Positions 8,990 to 18,398 of a stretch of DNA of 44,016 bases are shown piece by piece; positions within the stretch are counted from its first letter, which is position 1, and each line of letters opens with the position of its first letter. The position numbers and the translations under genes are program-made. The notes beneath the pieces were generated by a model that saw nothing but the letters and a program-made list of their open reading frames with translations, had not been told where the DNA came from and ran no database searches. Source of the DNA: Robiginitomaculum sp. (GTDB lineage: Bacteria; Pseudomonadota; Alphaproteobacteria; Caulobacterales; Maricaulaceae); the NCBI GenBank assembly GCA_021776635.1, contig JAJFFN010000027.1, forward strand, positions 1 through 44,016, in the 5' to 3' direction.

Positions 8990-9730
8990 GTACGCATTTT
9001 GCTTAAAATAAATGTCGTGGTTGATTTCGTGAAAAACAAAATACCCACATTGCGCCAACCAGCTTTTCACCAAAGCTCGGTTTTTATCCCAAAGCTCAAT
9101 TTGTAAAATACAATTATTATTGGCGAGCATGTTTTTCATGCCTCTAAGGGCTTCGGCTTCATGCCCCTCCATATCAAGTTTCAAAAAAACGTTGGCGCCC
9201 ATTATATCAAATTTGCTGTCAAATTTGTGAATTTGTACGTGTTGCCGTGCTGTGAAATTTCGTTTGGGATTATCCTTTTCATCAATGTCAAGTGTTGCAG
9301 TGCCGGATGATGATATATCAAAAGCAATCGTCAGGGTTTCAGAGCGCACCCCTAGCCCGTAATTATATGCCGTAGCCTTGCCTTGCAATTTGTTCAAGGT
9401 GAGGTTTTCTTGCAGGCGCGCCCATGTTTTTGGTACGGGCTCAAACGCATGAATTTCGGTAAGGTTAGGCGAACGCACGCCCAATAAAACACTATACAAG
9501 CCAATATTGGCACCGCAGTCACAAAAGACGGTTATGTCGTATTTCGCAAGACACGTTTGGGCAAATTTTAGCTGCTCTTGTTCAAAAGGGCGACCAATTA
9601 ACATGCGGTTGTCTATCCAGTCACTGGGATAAAGCTTCCACTGTGCGCCAAGGCGTTGCGCGCGTATCGGCTTTTTGCGTAAACGCAACAGACGTTTTGC
9701 GACACTAAAATAAGGATTAAACCCCGCCAT
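8975..9730 (-). CDS. FkbM family SAM-dependent methyltransferase
   Basis: 251 residues with the class I methyltransferase fold of the FkbM family. Motif I is VFCDCGANIGLYSVLLG (near 89-105), the acidic strand-2 region is EIHAFEPVPKTWARLQENLTLN, and VFLKLDMEGHEAEALRGM is the characteristic FkbM post-motif (DxEGxE). Such enzymes typically O-methylate sugars or polyketides. Given the polysaccharide locus upstream, methylation of a surface glycan is plausible but not shown. The gene is minus-strand, follows hemY by about 20 bp in the same direction, and may be transcribed with it. The basic N-terminus (VAKRLLRLRKKPIRAQRLG) is unusual but may be a membrane-proximal or unstructured tail. Confidence 0.85.
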   Translation of the reverse strand: MAGFNPYFSVAKRLLRLRKKPIRAQRLGAQWKLYPSDWIDNRMLIGRPFEQEQLKFAQTCLAKYDITVFCDCGANIGLYSVLLGVRSPNLTEIHAFEPVPKTWARLQENLTLNKLQGKATAYNYGLGVRSETLTIAFDISSSGTATLDIDEKDNPKRNFTARQHVQIHKFDSKFDIMGANVFLKLDMEGHEAEALRGMKNMLANNNCILQIELWDKNRALVKSWLAQCGYFVFHEINHDIYFKQNAYSPDP

Positions 9731-9751
9731 AAATTTCCTTTTCCATAGAGC

Positions 9752-11233
9752 TTAGGGCTTGTCCTCTAAGAGCTTATCCAGCCTTTCGGATAAGTCTTGT
9801 TTTTCTGGCCCGGCTTCATCAATCCCTGGATTATCGGGACTTGGCATAGCTTGTTCCAATGGCGTTTCGTTTTCTTGTGGCGCAATTTCAAATTCAGCAA
9901 CGACTTTGCGCCGCTGAAAGGTCTCGTAACGCGGGTGGATTAATGTGCTTGTCGCGCCGTAAGTCTCGGATAATCTTTGCCAGTCATCGTTCGTATAGTT
10001 GAATGCATTTCCGTCTGGGTCAAGATCAGACCAATTTGCTTCAATCGGTGCGCTTGTTGCGCGGATTTGCCATGCACCGGCGTCTAGCGTATTTCCCAAC
10101 ATGTTTTCAGCTTGTGCGGCCAGGATGCAAAGACGAGCCGTTGTGTCTTCATTTTGTAATAAATTGTCCAGTGCTGAAAGGGCTGTCACACCATCATTGT
10201 TTGCCAAAGCCTGTTCCGCCGCAAGAATTTTGCTTTCGCGGTGATCAGAATTTGCTTTGATCAAAGATTTAATTTTTTTCGCCTTTATCGTGTCGGTCTC
10301 ATTGTGCCATAAATCTTTATAGGCAATTACAAGTGCGGGATGCGGGGTTTTCCCCCAAGCTTTTTCTATAATTTGGGCCGCTTTTTTTGTTTGACCGTCT
10401 TTGGCCAACAGACGCGCCGCTAGCGCGACACCGGGCGCAAACCCTGGCGAAATTTCAGCAGCGCGTTTTGCCTGCTCAAGCGCATCTGCTGGCTTACCTT
10501 CATCGTCAAGCTTATCCGCCCAGGCAGATAGCAAAACGGCACGGCGCCGACGAATTACGCTTTTATTTAACAGCTTTCGTTTTTCTCCAGCCGCCAATGT
10601 TTCCAACGCGCCCGCCCAATCATGCAGAGCAAGTTGAGACGAATATAATTGCTCAAATGGCCATTTTACAGATTTTGAATTATCAAATGCGGCTTTTGCC
10701 ATCTCTATATTGGCGAGATGGTCGCCCTTGTTTTTGGCGACACGCGCGAGCCCGCGCAATCCCGCAATATGGGTGTCAGGATTGCTTTTAAGCTCCAAAT
10801 AATGGGTATGGGCATCATCATATTCATGATTAAGCTCGCTTGCTTTAGCAAAAATAAGGGCCGTCAATGCTGGGCGTTCGAGTAAATAATTTGCCTTTTT
10901 TGCTTTGTTTAATGCCAGAGCGCCATCACCAGCTTCAATTGCCAACAAAGCTTGCTCAACCGCGCCGAGCCCTTGCTCTTCGCGCCTTCGGCCAACACCC
11001 TTTATCATGCGTGTCGGAAGTCGGCGTAACCATAAAACCAATGACCACATTGCTATGATGCCAAGTACAATGAGCGTTACAGCTATAATGGCGGCTTGCA
11101 GGGAGATAAAGTTTCCAGTTTCGGGCCGTTGTGGGAGAAATTCAAACAATATACCCCGCTGGCTACCGACATATGCCAGCAAGCCGACAAGTACGACAAG
11201 GAGTATCAAGGGTAAAATTAATCGGCGAGCCAT
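9752..11233 (-). CDS. hemY: HemY-type TPR membrane protein
   Basis: 493 residues. Two N-terminal membrane segments (about 4-23 and 46-69) are followed by a short basic loop (LRRLPTRMIKG) and a long alpha-helical TPR region (about 85-400, e.g. ALLAIEAGDGALALNKAKKANYLLERPALTALIFAKAS), then an acidic tail. This is the proteobacterial 'HemY' (HemY_N plus TPR) protein encoded with porphyrin genes, not the Gram-positive protoporphyrinogen oxidase of the same name. Its molecular role is poorly defined; it is anchored in the inner membrane with the TPR domain on one face. It lies 31 bp downstream of the mic60-like gene in the same direction, so the two probably form an operon. Confidence 0.88.
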   Translation of the reverse strand: MARRLILPLILLVVLVGLLAYVGSQRGILFEFLPQRPETGNFISLQAAIIAVTLIVLGIIAMWSLVLWLRRLPTRMIKGVGRRREEQGLGAVEQALLAIEAGDGALALNKAKKANYLLERPALTALIFAKASELNHEYDDAHTHYLELKSNPDTHIAGLRGLARVAKNKGDHLANIEMAKAAFDNSKSVKWPFEQLYSSQLALHDWAGALETLAAGEKRKLLNKSVIRRRRAVLLSAWADKLDDEGKPADALEQAKRAAEISPGFAPGVALAARLLAKDGQTKKAAQIIEKAWGKTPHPALVIAYKDLWHNETDTIKAKKIKSLIKANSDHRESKILAAEQALANNDGVTALSALDNLLQNEDTTARLCILAAQAENMLGNTLDAGAWQIRATSAPIEANWSDLDPDGNAFNYTNDDWQRLSETYGATSTLIHPRYETFQRRKVVAEFEIAPQENETPLEQAMPSPDNPGIDEAGPEKQDLSERLDKLLEDKP

Positions 11234-11264
11234 AGTGGTTTCCTGCTTTTTGCGTTTGCTTTAT

Positions 11265-12278
11265 TTACGGTGCAAATTTATTTGCATTCTTTATCCATTC
11301 AGAAGCCTTAATACGGACCGGCGGATTTAGCGTGTTGAGTTTGTTTACGGCTTTTGAAATTTCCCCGTTTTGCAATGCGGCCTGTGCAGCATCAACGACA
11401 TCATAAGGATCAGGTGCATTGTCATTGCCCACGCGGACATGCTTGCTAAGCATCTTCTTAAGCCAACTTGTTTTTTTGTTCGCGGAATCTTCTTGTGCTT
11501 TTATGCCCAAGAGCAGCGCGTCACGCGGAAACGTATCTATGAGCGCATCAAGTGAGATTTGTTTGTTTTCATCAAGGGGAGGTATCGCCGAGATGCGCTT
11601 AGACTTTGTTGTTTTCTCGAAGTTTGTTTTTTGTAGAGTGGTAGGTGTAGCGTCCGTAACGCCTTGTTCTTGTTGGGGGTGTGTTTTCTGGATTTGTGCC
11701 AGCTTTGCCGCCTGTAATTGTTTTTCTATTGTATCCAGGCGCGCCGTAATTGACCCCGACCCGTTAAACACTTCATCGCTATCCCCGCTTATGGCTTCGA
11801 GCACCGCAATCCTATCTGAAAACGATTTCGATTTTGTTTGGTTCGTCAATTGCATTTGGCGAATAATATTCTCTTGTGCGTCTATTTTGTTGACCAAATC
11901 CCGGTTTTCTGATTGCAAAGCATCTATGCGTAGCGCCGCATTTTTTTCCACAGTATTGGCCGTAGCCCCAAATTGTTTTGCCTGCGTTTGCGCAGAGGCG
12001 CGCATGTCATCAAGGCCGTTTTGAAACTCGGCACGAAGAGCAACCGTCTTGTCTGGCCCTGCAAAAAGCGCGCTGCCGAACACACCAAGTACACCGCCTG
12101 TTAATGCGGAAAGAACAAAGCCTGTTAGCAATAAGCGCCGCCCAAATGGCGCACCTTTCGCTTTGCCAGCATTATCATAAGCAGACTGCTGCTTATCTAA
12201 ATCCAACTCGACATCATTGTCGGCTTCGGATACATCTTCAAGTTCAGTATCGTCGGTATCTGGGTCTTCATCTTTCAT
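11265..12278 (-). CDS. alphaproteobacterial Mic60/mitofilin-like protein
   Basis: 337 residues: a very acidic cytoplasmic N-terminus (1-45), one membrane segment (about 49-71), a coiled coil of about 85-205 (ENRDLVNKIDAQENIIRQMQLTNQ...), and a conserved C-terminal helical region (about 240-337) with FPRDALLLGI, VRVGNDNAPDPYDVVDAAQAALQNGEISKAVNKL and the terminal helix block. The combination of one TM, coiled coil and C-terminal mitofilin signature, next to hemY, is the hallmark of the bacterial Mic60 homologue linked to intracytoplasmic membranes and contact sites. In most alphaproteobacteria hemC and hemD lie directly upstream; here the gene starts only 90 bp from divergent tsaD. Family assignment is good; membrane-shaping activity in this organism is inferred. 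Confidence 0.8.
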   Translation of the reverse strand: MKDEDPDTDDTELEDVSEADNDVELDLDKQQSAYDNAGKAKGAPFGRRLLLTGFVLSALTGGVLGVFGSALFAGPDKTVALRAEFQNGLDDMRASAQTQAKQFGATANTVEKNAALRIDALQSENRDLVNKIDAQENIIRQMQLTNQTKSKSFSDRIAVLEAISGDSDEVFNGSGSITARLDTIEKQLQAAKLAQIQKTHPQQEQGVTDATPTTLQKTNFEKTTKSKRISAIPPLDENKQISLDALIDTFPRDALLLGIKAQEDSANKKTSWLKKMLSKHVRVGNDNAPDPYDVVDAAQAALQNGEISKAVNKLNTLNPPVRIKASEWIKNANKFAP

Positions 12279-12368
12279 GCCGTACTCCTATCAACGAACT
12301 TAGGCGTCACCAAGCTTCGCATCAAGGTTCAAATTGACGCAAGAACGCAAGCCCTGTATGGCCAATAC

Positions 12369-13532
12369 ATGTTAAAATCACATAAAAAAACCCAAAAAGC
12401 AGCAAAGCTTGCGTCTAACCTTGTGCTTGGTATCGAAACTTCATGTGACGAAACGGCGGCCTCTGTTATTAGGCGCCAAGAAAATGGGCGGGTTCAGGTT
12501 TTATCTTCTTTGGTTGCTTCTCAAAATGAGGCGCACGCGCCGTACGGCGGCGTTGTACCTGAAATTGCCGCCCGTGCACATATGCAAAAAATTGACGGCT
12601 TGATTAAAGGGGCTGTGAGAGCGGCAAAAATTAACTGGGATGATTTAGACGCCGTCGCAGCAACGGCAGGCCCAGGCTTAATAGGTGGGGTTATTACAGG
12701 ACTGCTTGCCGCCAAAGGCCTTTCTGTTTCGCTTGATATACCTCTTATAGCGGTCAATCATTTAGAGGGACATGCATTGTCACCGCGCTTGACGCAAAAT
12801 TGCCCATTTCCATATTTGCTCTTGCTGGTTTCCGGGGGACATACGCAGCTTCTTAGTGTTAAGGGCGTTGGTGATTTTACACGCCTTGGCTCAACGGTTG
12901 ACGATGCGGCGGGGGAAACATTTGATAAAACGGCTAAAATGATGGGCCTTTCTTTTCCAGGCGGCCCGGCGCTAGAGCGTATGGCCGCATTTGGAAACCC
13001 AAATGCGATTTCCTTGCCGCGCCCTTTTAAAGGCAAACCACATGCAGATTTTTCGTTTTCAGGTTTAAAAACGGCAGCGGCCCGGGCTTTTGATAATCTT
13101 GGCAATATGTGCGAGCAAGGTAAGGCGGATATTGCCGCCAGTTTTCAGCAGGCCGTCAGTGATGTGTTGTGTGACCGCACAGCAAACGCTATGGAAATGT
13201 TTAAGCAAAATAAACGTGCAAAGCCTGACGCTAGTACTGATAACCCTGATAGCCCTGATAGATTAGTGGTGGCTGGCGGTGTGGCAGCAAATGCAACAAT
13301 TCGAGCTGGGCTTAATAATTTATGTGCGGACAAAGGCTTTACCTTAATCGCACCGCCTCTTAAATATTGTGGTGATAACGGCGCTATGATCGCTCTGGTC
13401 GGTGCTGAAAAACTAGCGCTGGGTCAATCAGACCGACTTGATGTAAAAGCGCGACCACGTTGGCCGCTTGACATCAAGAGCGCAAAACAAAATCCGGCAA
13501 GCGGATTTGGTAAAAAGGGACCTAAGTCATGA
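12369..13532 (+). CDS. tsaD: tRNA N6-adenosine threonylcarbamoyltransferase TsaD
   Basis: 387 residues. TsaD transfers threonylcarbamoyl from TC-AMP to A37 of ANN-decoding tRNAs (t6A). Diagnostic features are [12 protein letters not shown] (21-32), PEIAARAH, the metal-binding pair H131/H135 in [29 protein letters not shown] and the late CGDNGAMIA with the metal-ligand Asp. A basic 18-residue N-terminal extension and a linker near 275-295 (a repetitive Asp/Pro-rich stretch) make it somewhat longer than the usual 340 residues. Its stop overlaps the gpsA start (ATGA), indicating coupled translation. Confidence 0.97.
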   Translation: MLKSHKKTQKAAKLASNLVLGIETSCDETAASVIRRQENGRVQVLSSLVASQNEAHAPYGGVVPEIAARAHMQKIDGLIKGAVRAAKINWDDLDAVAATAGPGLIGGVITGLLAAKGLSVSLDIPLIAVNHLEGHALSPRLTQNCPFPYLLLLVSGGHTQLLSVKGVGDFTRLGSTVDDAAGETFDKTAKMMGLSFPGGPALERMAAFGNPNAISLPRPFKGKPHADFSFSGLKTAAARAFDNLGNMCEQGKADIAASFQQAVSDVLCDRTANAMEMFKQNKRAKPDASTDNPDSPDRLVVAGGVAANATIRAGLNNLCADKGFTLIAPPLKYCGDNGAMIALVGAEKLALGQSDRLDVKARPRWPLDIKSAKQNPASGFGKKGPKS

Positions 13533-14533
13533 CGGCGCAAAGATTTCAAAAGTTTGGGGTCATTGGTGGGGGTGCTTGGGGGACGGCATTGGCACAAACC
13601 TTGGCTGTTTCTGGGCGGGATGTAACTCTTTGGGCTTACGAAAACCAGTGCAGCGATGCTATTAACGCCAAGCATGAGAACACGCTGTATCTACCAGGTG
13701 TAAAACTACACAAATCATTGCGGGCCAGTTCTGACATGGCGGACTTAGCCGGTGTTGATGCCGTCCTTGCAGTGGCCCCTGCCCAACATATGCGCACGAT
13801 TTTAGGAAAATTTGCGCCCTATACTTCACGCGGCCTCCCTGTTGTTTTGTGTTCCAAGGGCATCGAAATTTCGACCCTCAGCTTTATGTCAGAGGTCTTA
13901 GAGGATGTTTTACCAAACACCGTACCAGCCGTGCTCTCCGGCCCCAGCTTTGCCATTGATGTTGCAAACGGCTTACCGACCGCAGTTACATTGGCCGTAG
14001 AGGATGGGGATTTGGGTGCCAATCTTGGCGCGGCGATCGCAGCACAAAGCTTTCGCCCATATTTAAGCACGGATGTGTTGGGTGCGGAGATTGGCGGTGC
14101 GGTCAAGAACGTGCTTGCCATTGCCTGTGGTATGGTGCTCGGCAAAGGTTTGGGGCGCTCGGCTCATGCCGCCTTAATTACCCGCGGTTTTGCTGAAATG
14201 ACTAGGCTGGGCACCGCGCTTGGGGCATCACCTCAAACCCTAACCGGAATGTGCGGTCTTGGGGATTTGGTTCTGACATGTTCCAGCGAGCAATCTAGAA
14301 ACATGTCTTGTGGATTAGCGCTGGGCCAAGGCAAAACTTTGGACGAGGTACTCTCAACACGAAGCGCAGTCACGGAGGGCGTTGCAACGGCACCAGCGCT
14401 ACGACAACTTGCGACCGAAGCGGGTGTAGAAATGCCAATTAGTGAGGCTGTGGCTGCGATATTAGACGGCAGCGCAAAGCTTGATACGACGATAAAGGCG
14501 TTACTTAACCGCGCCCACCGCGCAGAACTATAG
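13529..14533 (+). CDS. gpsA: NAD(P)H-dependent glycerol-3-phosphate dehydrogenase GpsA
   Basis: 334 residues, standard length. It reduces dihydroxyacetone phosphate to sn-glycerol-3-phosphate for phospholipid synthesis. Visible are the N-terminal dinucleotide motif [46 protein letters not shown], the catalytic-lysine block [14 protein letters not shown] and the substrate-binding [16 protein letters not shown]. It is the second gene of the tsaD-gpsA unit, a common alphaproteobacterial pairing. Confidence 0.97.
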   Translation: MTAQRFQKFGVIGGGAWGTALAQTLAVSGRDVTLWAYENQCSDAINAKHENTLYLPGVKLHKSLRASSDMADLAGVDAVLAVAPAQHMRTILGKFAPYTSRGLPVVLCSKGIEISTLSFMSEVLEDVLPNTVPAVLSGPSFAIDVANGLPTAVTLAVEDGDLGANLGAAIAAQSFRPYLSTDVLGAEIGGAVKNVLAIACGMVLGKGLGRSAHAALITRGFAEMTRLGTALGASPQTLTGMCGLGDLVLTCSSEQSRNMSCGLALGQGKTLDEVLSTRSAVTEGVATAPALRQLATEAGVEMPISEAVAAILDGSAKLDTTIKALLNRAHRAEL

Positions 14534-14679
14534 CCGGCTGTAATATAAAGCTGCTTACAAAATACATAGAGCAAAAATGTCGTCATAAATTCATGGGCGC
14601 ATAAGTTGTAAGACACAGTTTTTACAATATTAACATTTACTGATTATAATGACGATACGAACATTTGTGGGAAATCGAC

Positions 14680-16029
14680 ATGGAAAAAGTAAAGCAATTT
14701 TTTTGGCCTGACGGAGACATAGACGACTTTGTTGAAACGGCCTGTAAGCGGTTGCTAATATTTTTTTCTATGTTTGCTTTTTTAGTCAGTGTTTTTGTAA
14801 CCTACCAATTCAACACGATGCGCGGCGGTGCAATACCAAGCCATGCAGGAATACCGCTTTATAGCTATTTTCTATATCTACTTGTACCTGTGGCAATATA
14901 TAAAGGCATGCCTATAAGGACAGTTACGTATTTTGTCGTTGGCTATACGTTTTTTAGGTTGGGCTCAATTGCATTTGTTATGGGTGGGCTTGCTTCAAGT
15001 CAGGTTTTGTTTTTCTTGCCGACCGTTTTGCTGCTTACATTTATTTGCGGCAACAAAGCAGGTTTGGTCGGTACAGCCTTTGTCCTAGCGTTTTATACGG
15101 CTTTAGCTCTTGGCATACAGCACGAAATAAATGTACAAAATTCGTCAATCATGTGGAACAAATCTTTAGGCGTGTTTACAGCACTCATAATGGTATATAT
15201 TATTGGCGCGATTTCTAGCCACCAAATGGGCAAATCGATGCAGGGTTATAAGCAAGCAAATCGTCAGGCCCTAAAAGCCAATAAGGCCAAATCAGAATTT
15301 TTATCAAATATGAGCCATGAAATACGAACGCCCCTCAATGGTGTGATAGGTATTACACAAGCCTTAAGAATGACCAAGCTTACGGAAAAACAAAAGAAAA
15401 TGGTCGACATTATGGACAGATCCGGTGAAGCCTTGCTCAAAGTTATTGGCGACGTCCTAGATTTTTCAAAAATTGAAGCAGGAAGAGTTGATCTTGAGTT
15501 GAGTGCGTTTAGCCCCCGCGAAACGGTACAAGAAGTCGCGAATGTTTTGCTCCATCAAGCAAATGAAAAGAATATAAAACTGCTTATAGAAAATGATAAA
15601 TATTTGCCGCAAACCATTTATGGCGATGGGGTAAAATATCGGCAAATTGTATATAATTTTGTATCCAATGCCCTTAAATTTACACACGAAGGAGAGGTCT
15701 GCATAAAATTATCAGGCGTTTTGTCGGACCAGGTTTTACATTTGGAAACACGCGTCTGCGATACAGGGATTGGTATTGCACCAGCAGAAGCAAAAGAGAT
15801 ATTTGATAAATTTACGCAAGCCAATAGCGCAACAACGCGTCTTTATGGCGGTACAGGGTTGGGGCTTGCCATAAGTCGCGGGATTGTAGAACTTATGGGC
15901 GGCACAATAGGTGTTGATTCTGTTCCGACCAAAGGCTCTAGTTTCTGGTGCATACTCCCACTTCCACTTTCGCCCGCTGCGCAATTGCCGATAGAAGAGA
16001 AAAAACTCCGGTCAAAGGTTAGAACCTAG
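14680..16029 (+). CDS. orphan membrane sensor histidine kinase
   Basis: 449 residues from the ATG at 14680; an upstream in-frame TTG at 14665 is less likely. A cytoplasmic N-terminus of about 22 residues precedes six or so hydrophobic segments (24-44, 58-74, 80-103, 108-122, 126-146, 162-180) without an obvious periplasmic sensor domain. A short coiled coil leads to HisKA with phosphoacceptor H213 (SNMSHEIRTPLNG). HATPase_c follows with N box (NFVSNALKF), G1 (DTGIGIAP), F box and G2 (GTGLGLAIS). There is no receiver domain and no response-regulator gene nearby. The topology resembles multi-TM cell-cycle kinases such as DivJ, but the phosphoacceptor block is of the BarA/hybrid-kinase style, so I do not assign a symbol. 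Confidence 0.88.
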   Translation: MEKVKQFFWPDGDIDDFVETACKRLLIFFSMFAFLVSVFVTYQFNTMRGGAIPSHAGIPLYSYFLYLLVPVAIYKGMPIRTVTYFVVGYTFFRLGSIAFVMGGLASSQVLFFLPTVLLLTFICGNKAGLVGTAFVLAFYTALALGIQHEINVQNSSIMWNKSLGVFTALIMVYIIGAISSHQMGKSMQGYKQANRQALKANKAKSEFLSNMSHEIRTPLNGVIGITQALRMTKLTEKQKKMVDIMDRSGEALLKVIGDVLDFSKIEAGRVDLELSAFSPRETVQEVANVLLHQANEKNIKLLIENDKYLPQTIYGDGVKYRQIVYNFVSNALKFTHEGEVCIKLSGVLSDQVLHLETRVCDTGIGIAPAEAKEIFDKFTQANSATTRLYGGTGLGLAISRGIVELMGGTIGVDSVPTKGSSFWCILPLPLSPAAQLPIEEKKLRSKVRT

Positions 16030-16042
16030 GCTGTTATGGTCG

Positions 16043-17212
16043 TTATTCTTCTGGTTTTTGGTATTTAAATCCAATTTGCGCGGCTTGTTTGCGCACGGCG
16101 CTGACCATGACATTGTCTAGAGTTTTTGTATCTGACATTTCTTGGCGTTTTTCAGCAACATAATTTTTTTGTTTTTTACCAAGCTCCTTAATTTGCATTT
16201 GTATGTTCTGGCGTTCGGCTTGCTTGGATTCTATGAAGGCTTTGCGTTCATCTACCGTTTTACCTTTTAATTCATCTGGCATTTGGTCGTCTTCCAAGCC
16301 AAGAACACTTTCTTGGTTTTTCTTGTAAGCATCAATAATATCCCAACTTTCATTTCTATAATTAGATTTTGATTTGGAGAGCAAGCGGTTGATGGTTATG
16401 CCTTTGCCAATAGAGGCCGCATTGCTATCTTGTACGGCTTGGCGCTCTTTTTTATCTGCACCACGGGCACCATAACCAAAATAAGTATCGTTAAGCTTTT
16501 TATTCAAATCCAGCAAACTGTCGTCCCAAGGCGAGGGAATATGTACATATTTTTCGTCCTGATTGATGGTCATATAAATACCGCCCGCGCAAGCAGCTGC
16601 CGCTTTCCAGCCTGTGCGCATGCCGACGTCTGCATCCCCACAGTGAATTGTATCTATAATGACGCCGCCGCGTTTTGCCCGCTCACAGGCACTTTGCCAA
16701 GAGACAGTGCCTTGGGTAAAAGGCTCGTTTCCTGCAATGATAATCAGCTTCATATCGTCTTTACCATTTGACCATTCCAGCTCGTCTAAAGATTTTGTCA
16801 GCACCTCTCCGGCATATTCCTGACCACCATTTGTGGAAAGGGCAAACAGTTTTTCCGAGACATCGTCAAGGTCTGTTGTCAAGGATAAAACTTGGCGGAT
16901 ATAGCCTTTGGAGACCGAAATATTACTGTTGCCATATTCGTATAAAGCCAGTTCTATGATCGGGGTTTGGCCGTGTTTTTTACCCTCTCCCAGTTCATTG
17001 ACCAATGTCCACAACTGGGATTTAGCTTGCGCTATCAATCCGTCCATAGAGTTTGAGGTGTCGAGTAAGAGGGCTATTTGAATACGCGGTTGGGCATGTC
17101 TTTTATGAAAAGCTTCGCTCACCCCAGCGTTTTGGGGATTGAGCGCCGCCGCTGGGACGACCAAAGTTGAGCAAGCAAATACGGTAGTAAAAAGGAGTTT
17201 GGAAAATGTCAT
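16043..17212 (-). CDS. exported VWA-domain protein
   Basis: 389 residues. An N-terminal signal peptide (about 1-23, with an AAALN cleavage-like site) leads to a von Willebrand A domain (about 43-230) with a MIDAS motif DTSNS (51-55) and later Thr/Asp positions (SLTTDLDD, IIAGNEPF). The C-terminal third (about 280-389) is helical and highly charged (KAFIESKQAERQNIQMQIKELGKKQKNYVAEKRQEM) and is likely coiled coil. This suggests a periplasmic or secreted metal-dependent adhesion or scaffolding protein. No cognate MoxR-type ATPase is nearby. The gene converges on the histidine kinase with 13 bp between stops. The upstream gap (17213-17322) contains a perfect TGTTATAACA palindrome. Confidence 0.82.
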   Translation of the reverse strand: MTFSKLLFTTVFACSTLVVPAAALNPQNAGVSEAFHKRHAQPRIQIALLLDTSNSMDGLIAQAKSQLWTLVNELGEGKKHGQTPIIELALYEYGNSNISVSKGYIRQVLSLTTDLDDVSEKLFALSTNGGQEYAGEVLTKSLDELEWSNGKDDMKLIIIAGNEPFTQGTVSWQSACERAKRGGVIIDTIHCGDADVGMRTGWKAAAACAGGIYMTINQDEKYVHIPSPWDDSLLDLNKKLNDTYFGYGARGADKKERQAVQDSNAASIGKGITINRLLSKSKSNYRNESWDIIDAYKKNQESVLGLEDDQMPDELKGKTVDERKAFIESKQAERQNIQMQIKELGKKQKNYVAEKRQEMSDTKTLDNVMVSAVRKQAAQIGFKYQKPEE

Positions 17213-17322
17213 TTTGACCCTCTGTTAAATTGTTATAACATACCATATAAGATGGATTATGTCTACAATATGTCGGCAAGGTTACAATAGGGACAGGTTC
17301 TGCGGAAAGTTTAGAAGATAGT

Positions 17323-18144
17323 TTAGGCGGGCGCTTGTACGCTCATAATTGGGGGAAGCTTAAAACCTTCTGCTTGTAACGCCTTGTGTAGAGACAAGCG
17401 AATAGCGGACGCGTCCGCGCGTAAATTTGTGGTGCTAATCCAACATCTTGCTTGTACATTAACCGCCGAGGCTGTGAAGCCGGCTATTATGACTTCGGCG
17501 TCTTCGCTTGCTAAAACCACGTCATGATCGGCAAGTGTTTTTTGTAAAATATCAATCGCCAACTTCAGATCATTATCCCTTGCGATGTCTATATTTACGT
17601 CAATACGCCTAGTTTTATAACGTGAGAAATTTTTGACTTGGCTCGCCCAAATTTTTGCATTGGGCACGCTGATAAACACGCCGTCTGCAGATTTTATTTC
17701 TGTTGTAAACAACCCGATTTCTAAAACACTGCCTTCGACGCTGGATGTTTGAATATATTCGCCGACACGAATAGACCGTAAAAATATAAGCATTAAACCT
17801 GCCGCGACATTGGATAATGTGCCTTGTACGGCCAGCGCAATTGCCAGCCCCGCAGCGCCAAAGACGGCCAACAAAGAAGCCGGTGCCACACCGGCAATGT
17901 CGAGCGCCGCATAGAGTGCACCAAAAATAATTGTGTAGCGAACGAGAAGAGCAATTAAGGGGCGAAATGTATCATCGGCTTGCAAACCCTTGGCATTGCT
18001 AAGCCGATGGCGAACGAAACGGTCCGCCCACCTAGCAATAATCCATCCTAAAATAAGCACGCCAAGCGCAACAAAAATATTATTAACGACAGGAAGAATT
18101 GTGTCCCACTCTATAGTGGACAGAAGTTCAGAGAAAGTTTCCAT
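17323..18144 (-). CDS. small mechanosensitive channel, MscS family
   Basis: 273 residues with three predicted membrane segments (near 17-38, 62-84 and 90-112). The pore-lining helix is followed by the canonical MscS block (VFGAAGLAIALAVQGTLSNVAAGLMLI), the beta domain (VGEYIQTSSVEGSVLEIGLFTTEI) and NPNAKI-like SVPNAKIWASQVKNFSR, then a short C-terminal alpha/beta cage domain. It probably acts as a hypo-osmotic emergency valve in the inner membrane. It starts 6 bp after the XRE regulator stop, so it seems to be the third gene of the DUF2975-XRE-mscS operon. Confidence 0.92.
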   Translation of the reverse strand: METFSELLSTIEWDTILPVVNNIFVALGVLILGWIIARWADRFVRHRLSNAKGLQADDTFRPLIALLVRYTIIFGALYAALDIAGVAPASLLAVFGAAGLAIALAVQGTLSNVAAGLMLIFLRSIRVGEYIQTSSVEGSVLEIGLFTTEIKSADGVFISVPNAKIWASQVKNFSRYKTRRIDVNIDIARDNDLKLAIDILQKTLADHDVVLASEDAEVIIAGFTASAVNVQARCWISTTNLRADASAIRLSLHKALQAEGFKLPPIMSVQAPA

Positions 18145-18150
18145 AATGAT

Positions 18151-18396
18151 TTATTCCGCAGCTCTATCTGCTCCGTTTGTTTGTTCGTCTTCTTCTGGTT
18201 CATAAACAAGCAAGTCTGCGGGTTGACAATTCAGCTCACGACAGAGTGCGCTTAGGGTTGAAAACCGGACGGCGCGTGCTTTTCCAGTTTTCAATATTGA
18301 TAAATTTGCCAGCGTAATACCAATACGGTCAGAAAGCTCCGTTAAAGACATACGACGTTCTAGTAATACACGATCTAGATTTACACGTATGCTCAT
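18151..18396 (-). CDS. XRE-family helix-turn-helix regulator (DUF2975-associated)
   Basis: 81 residues from the ATG at 18396: MSIRVNLDRVLLERRMSLTELSDRIGITLANLSILKTGKARAVRFSTL, a single HTH (about 16-45) followed by CRELNCQPADLLVYEPEE. This is the compact YozG-like regulator that usually accompanies a DUF2975 membrane protein. The upstream frame is open for another 30 codons but overlaps DUF2975 fully. The chosen ATG sits two bases after the DUF2975 stop, the usual arrangement. It probably regulates its own operon; its ligand is unknown. Confidence 0.88.
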   Translation of the reverse strand: MSIRVNLDRVLLERRMSLTELSDRIGITLANLSILKTGKARAVRFSTLSALCRELNCQPADLLVYEPEEDEQTNGADRAAE

Positions 18397-18398
18397 GG

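Noticed and set aside
11978..12337. Plus-strand open frame overlapping mic60 and the tsaD leader
   Set aside because: Translation is unlike any family and mostly antisense to mic60; no hemC/hemD similarity.
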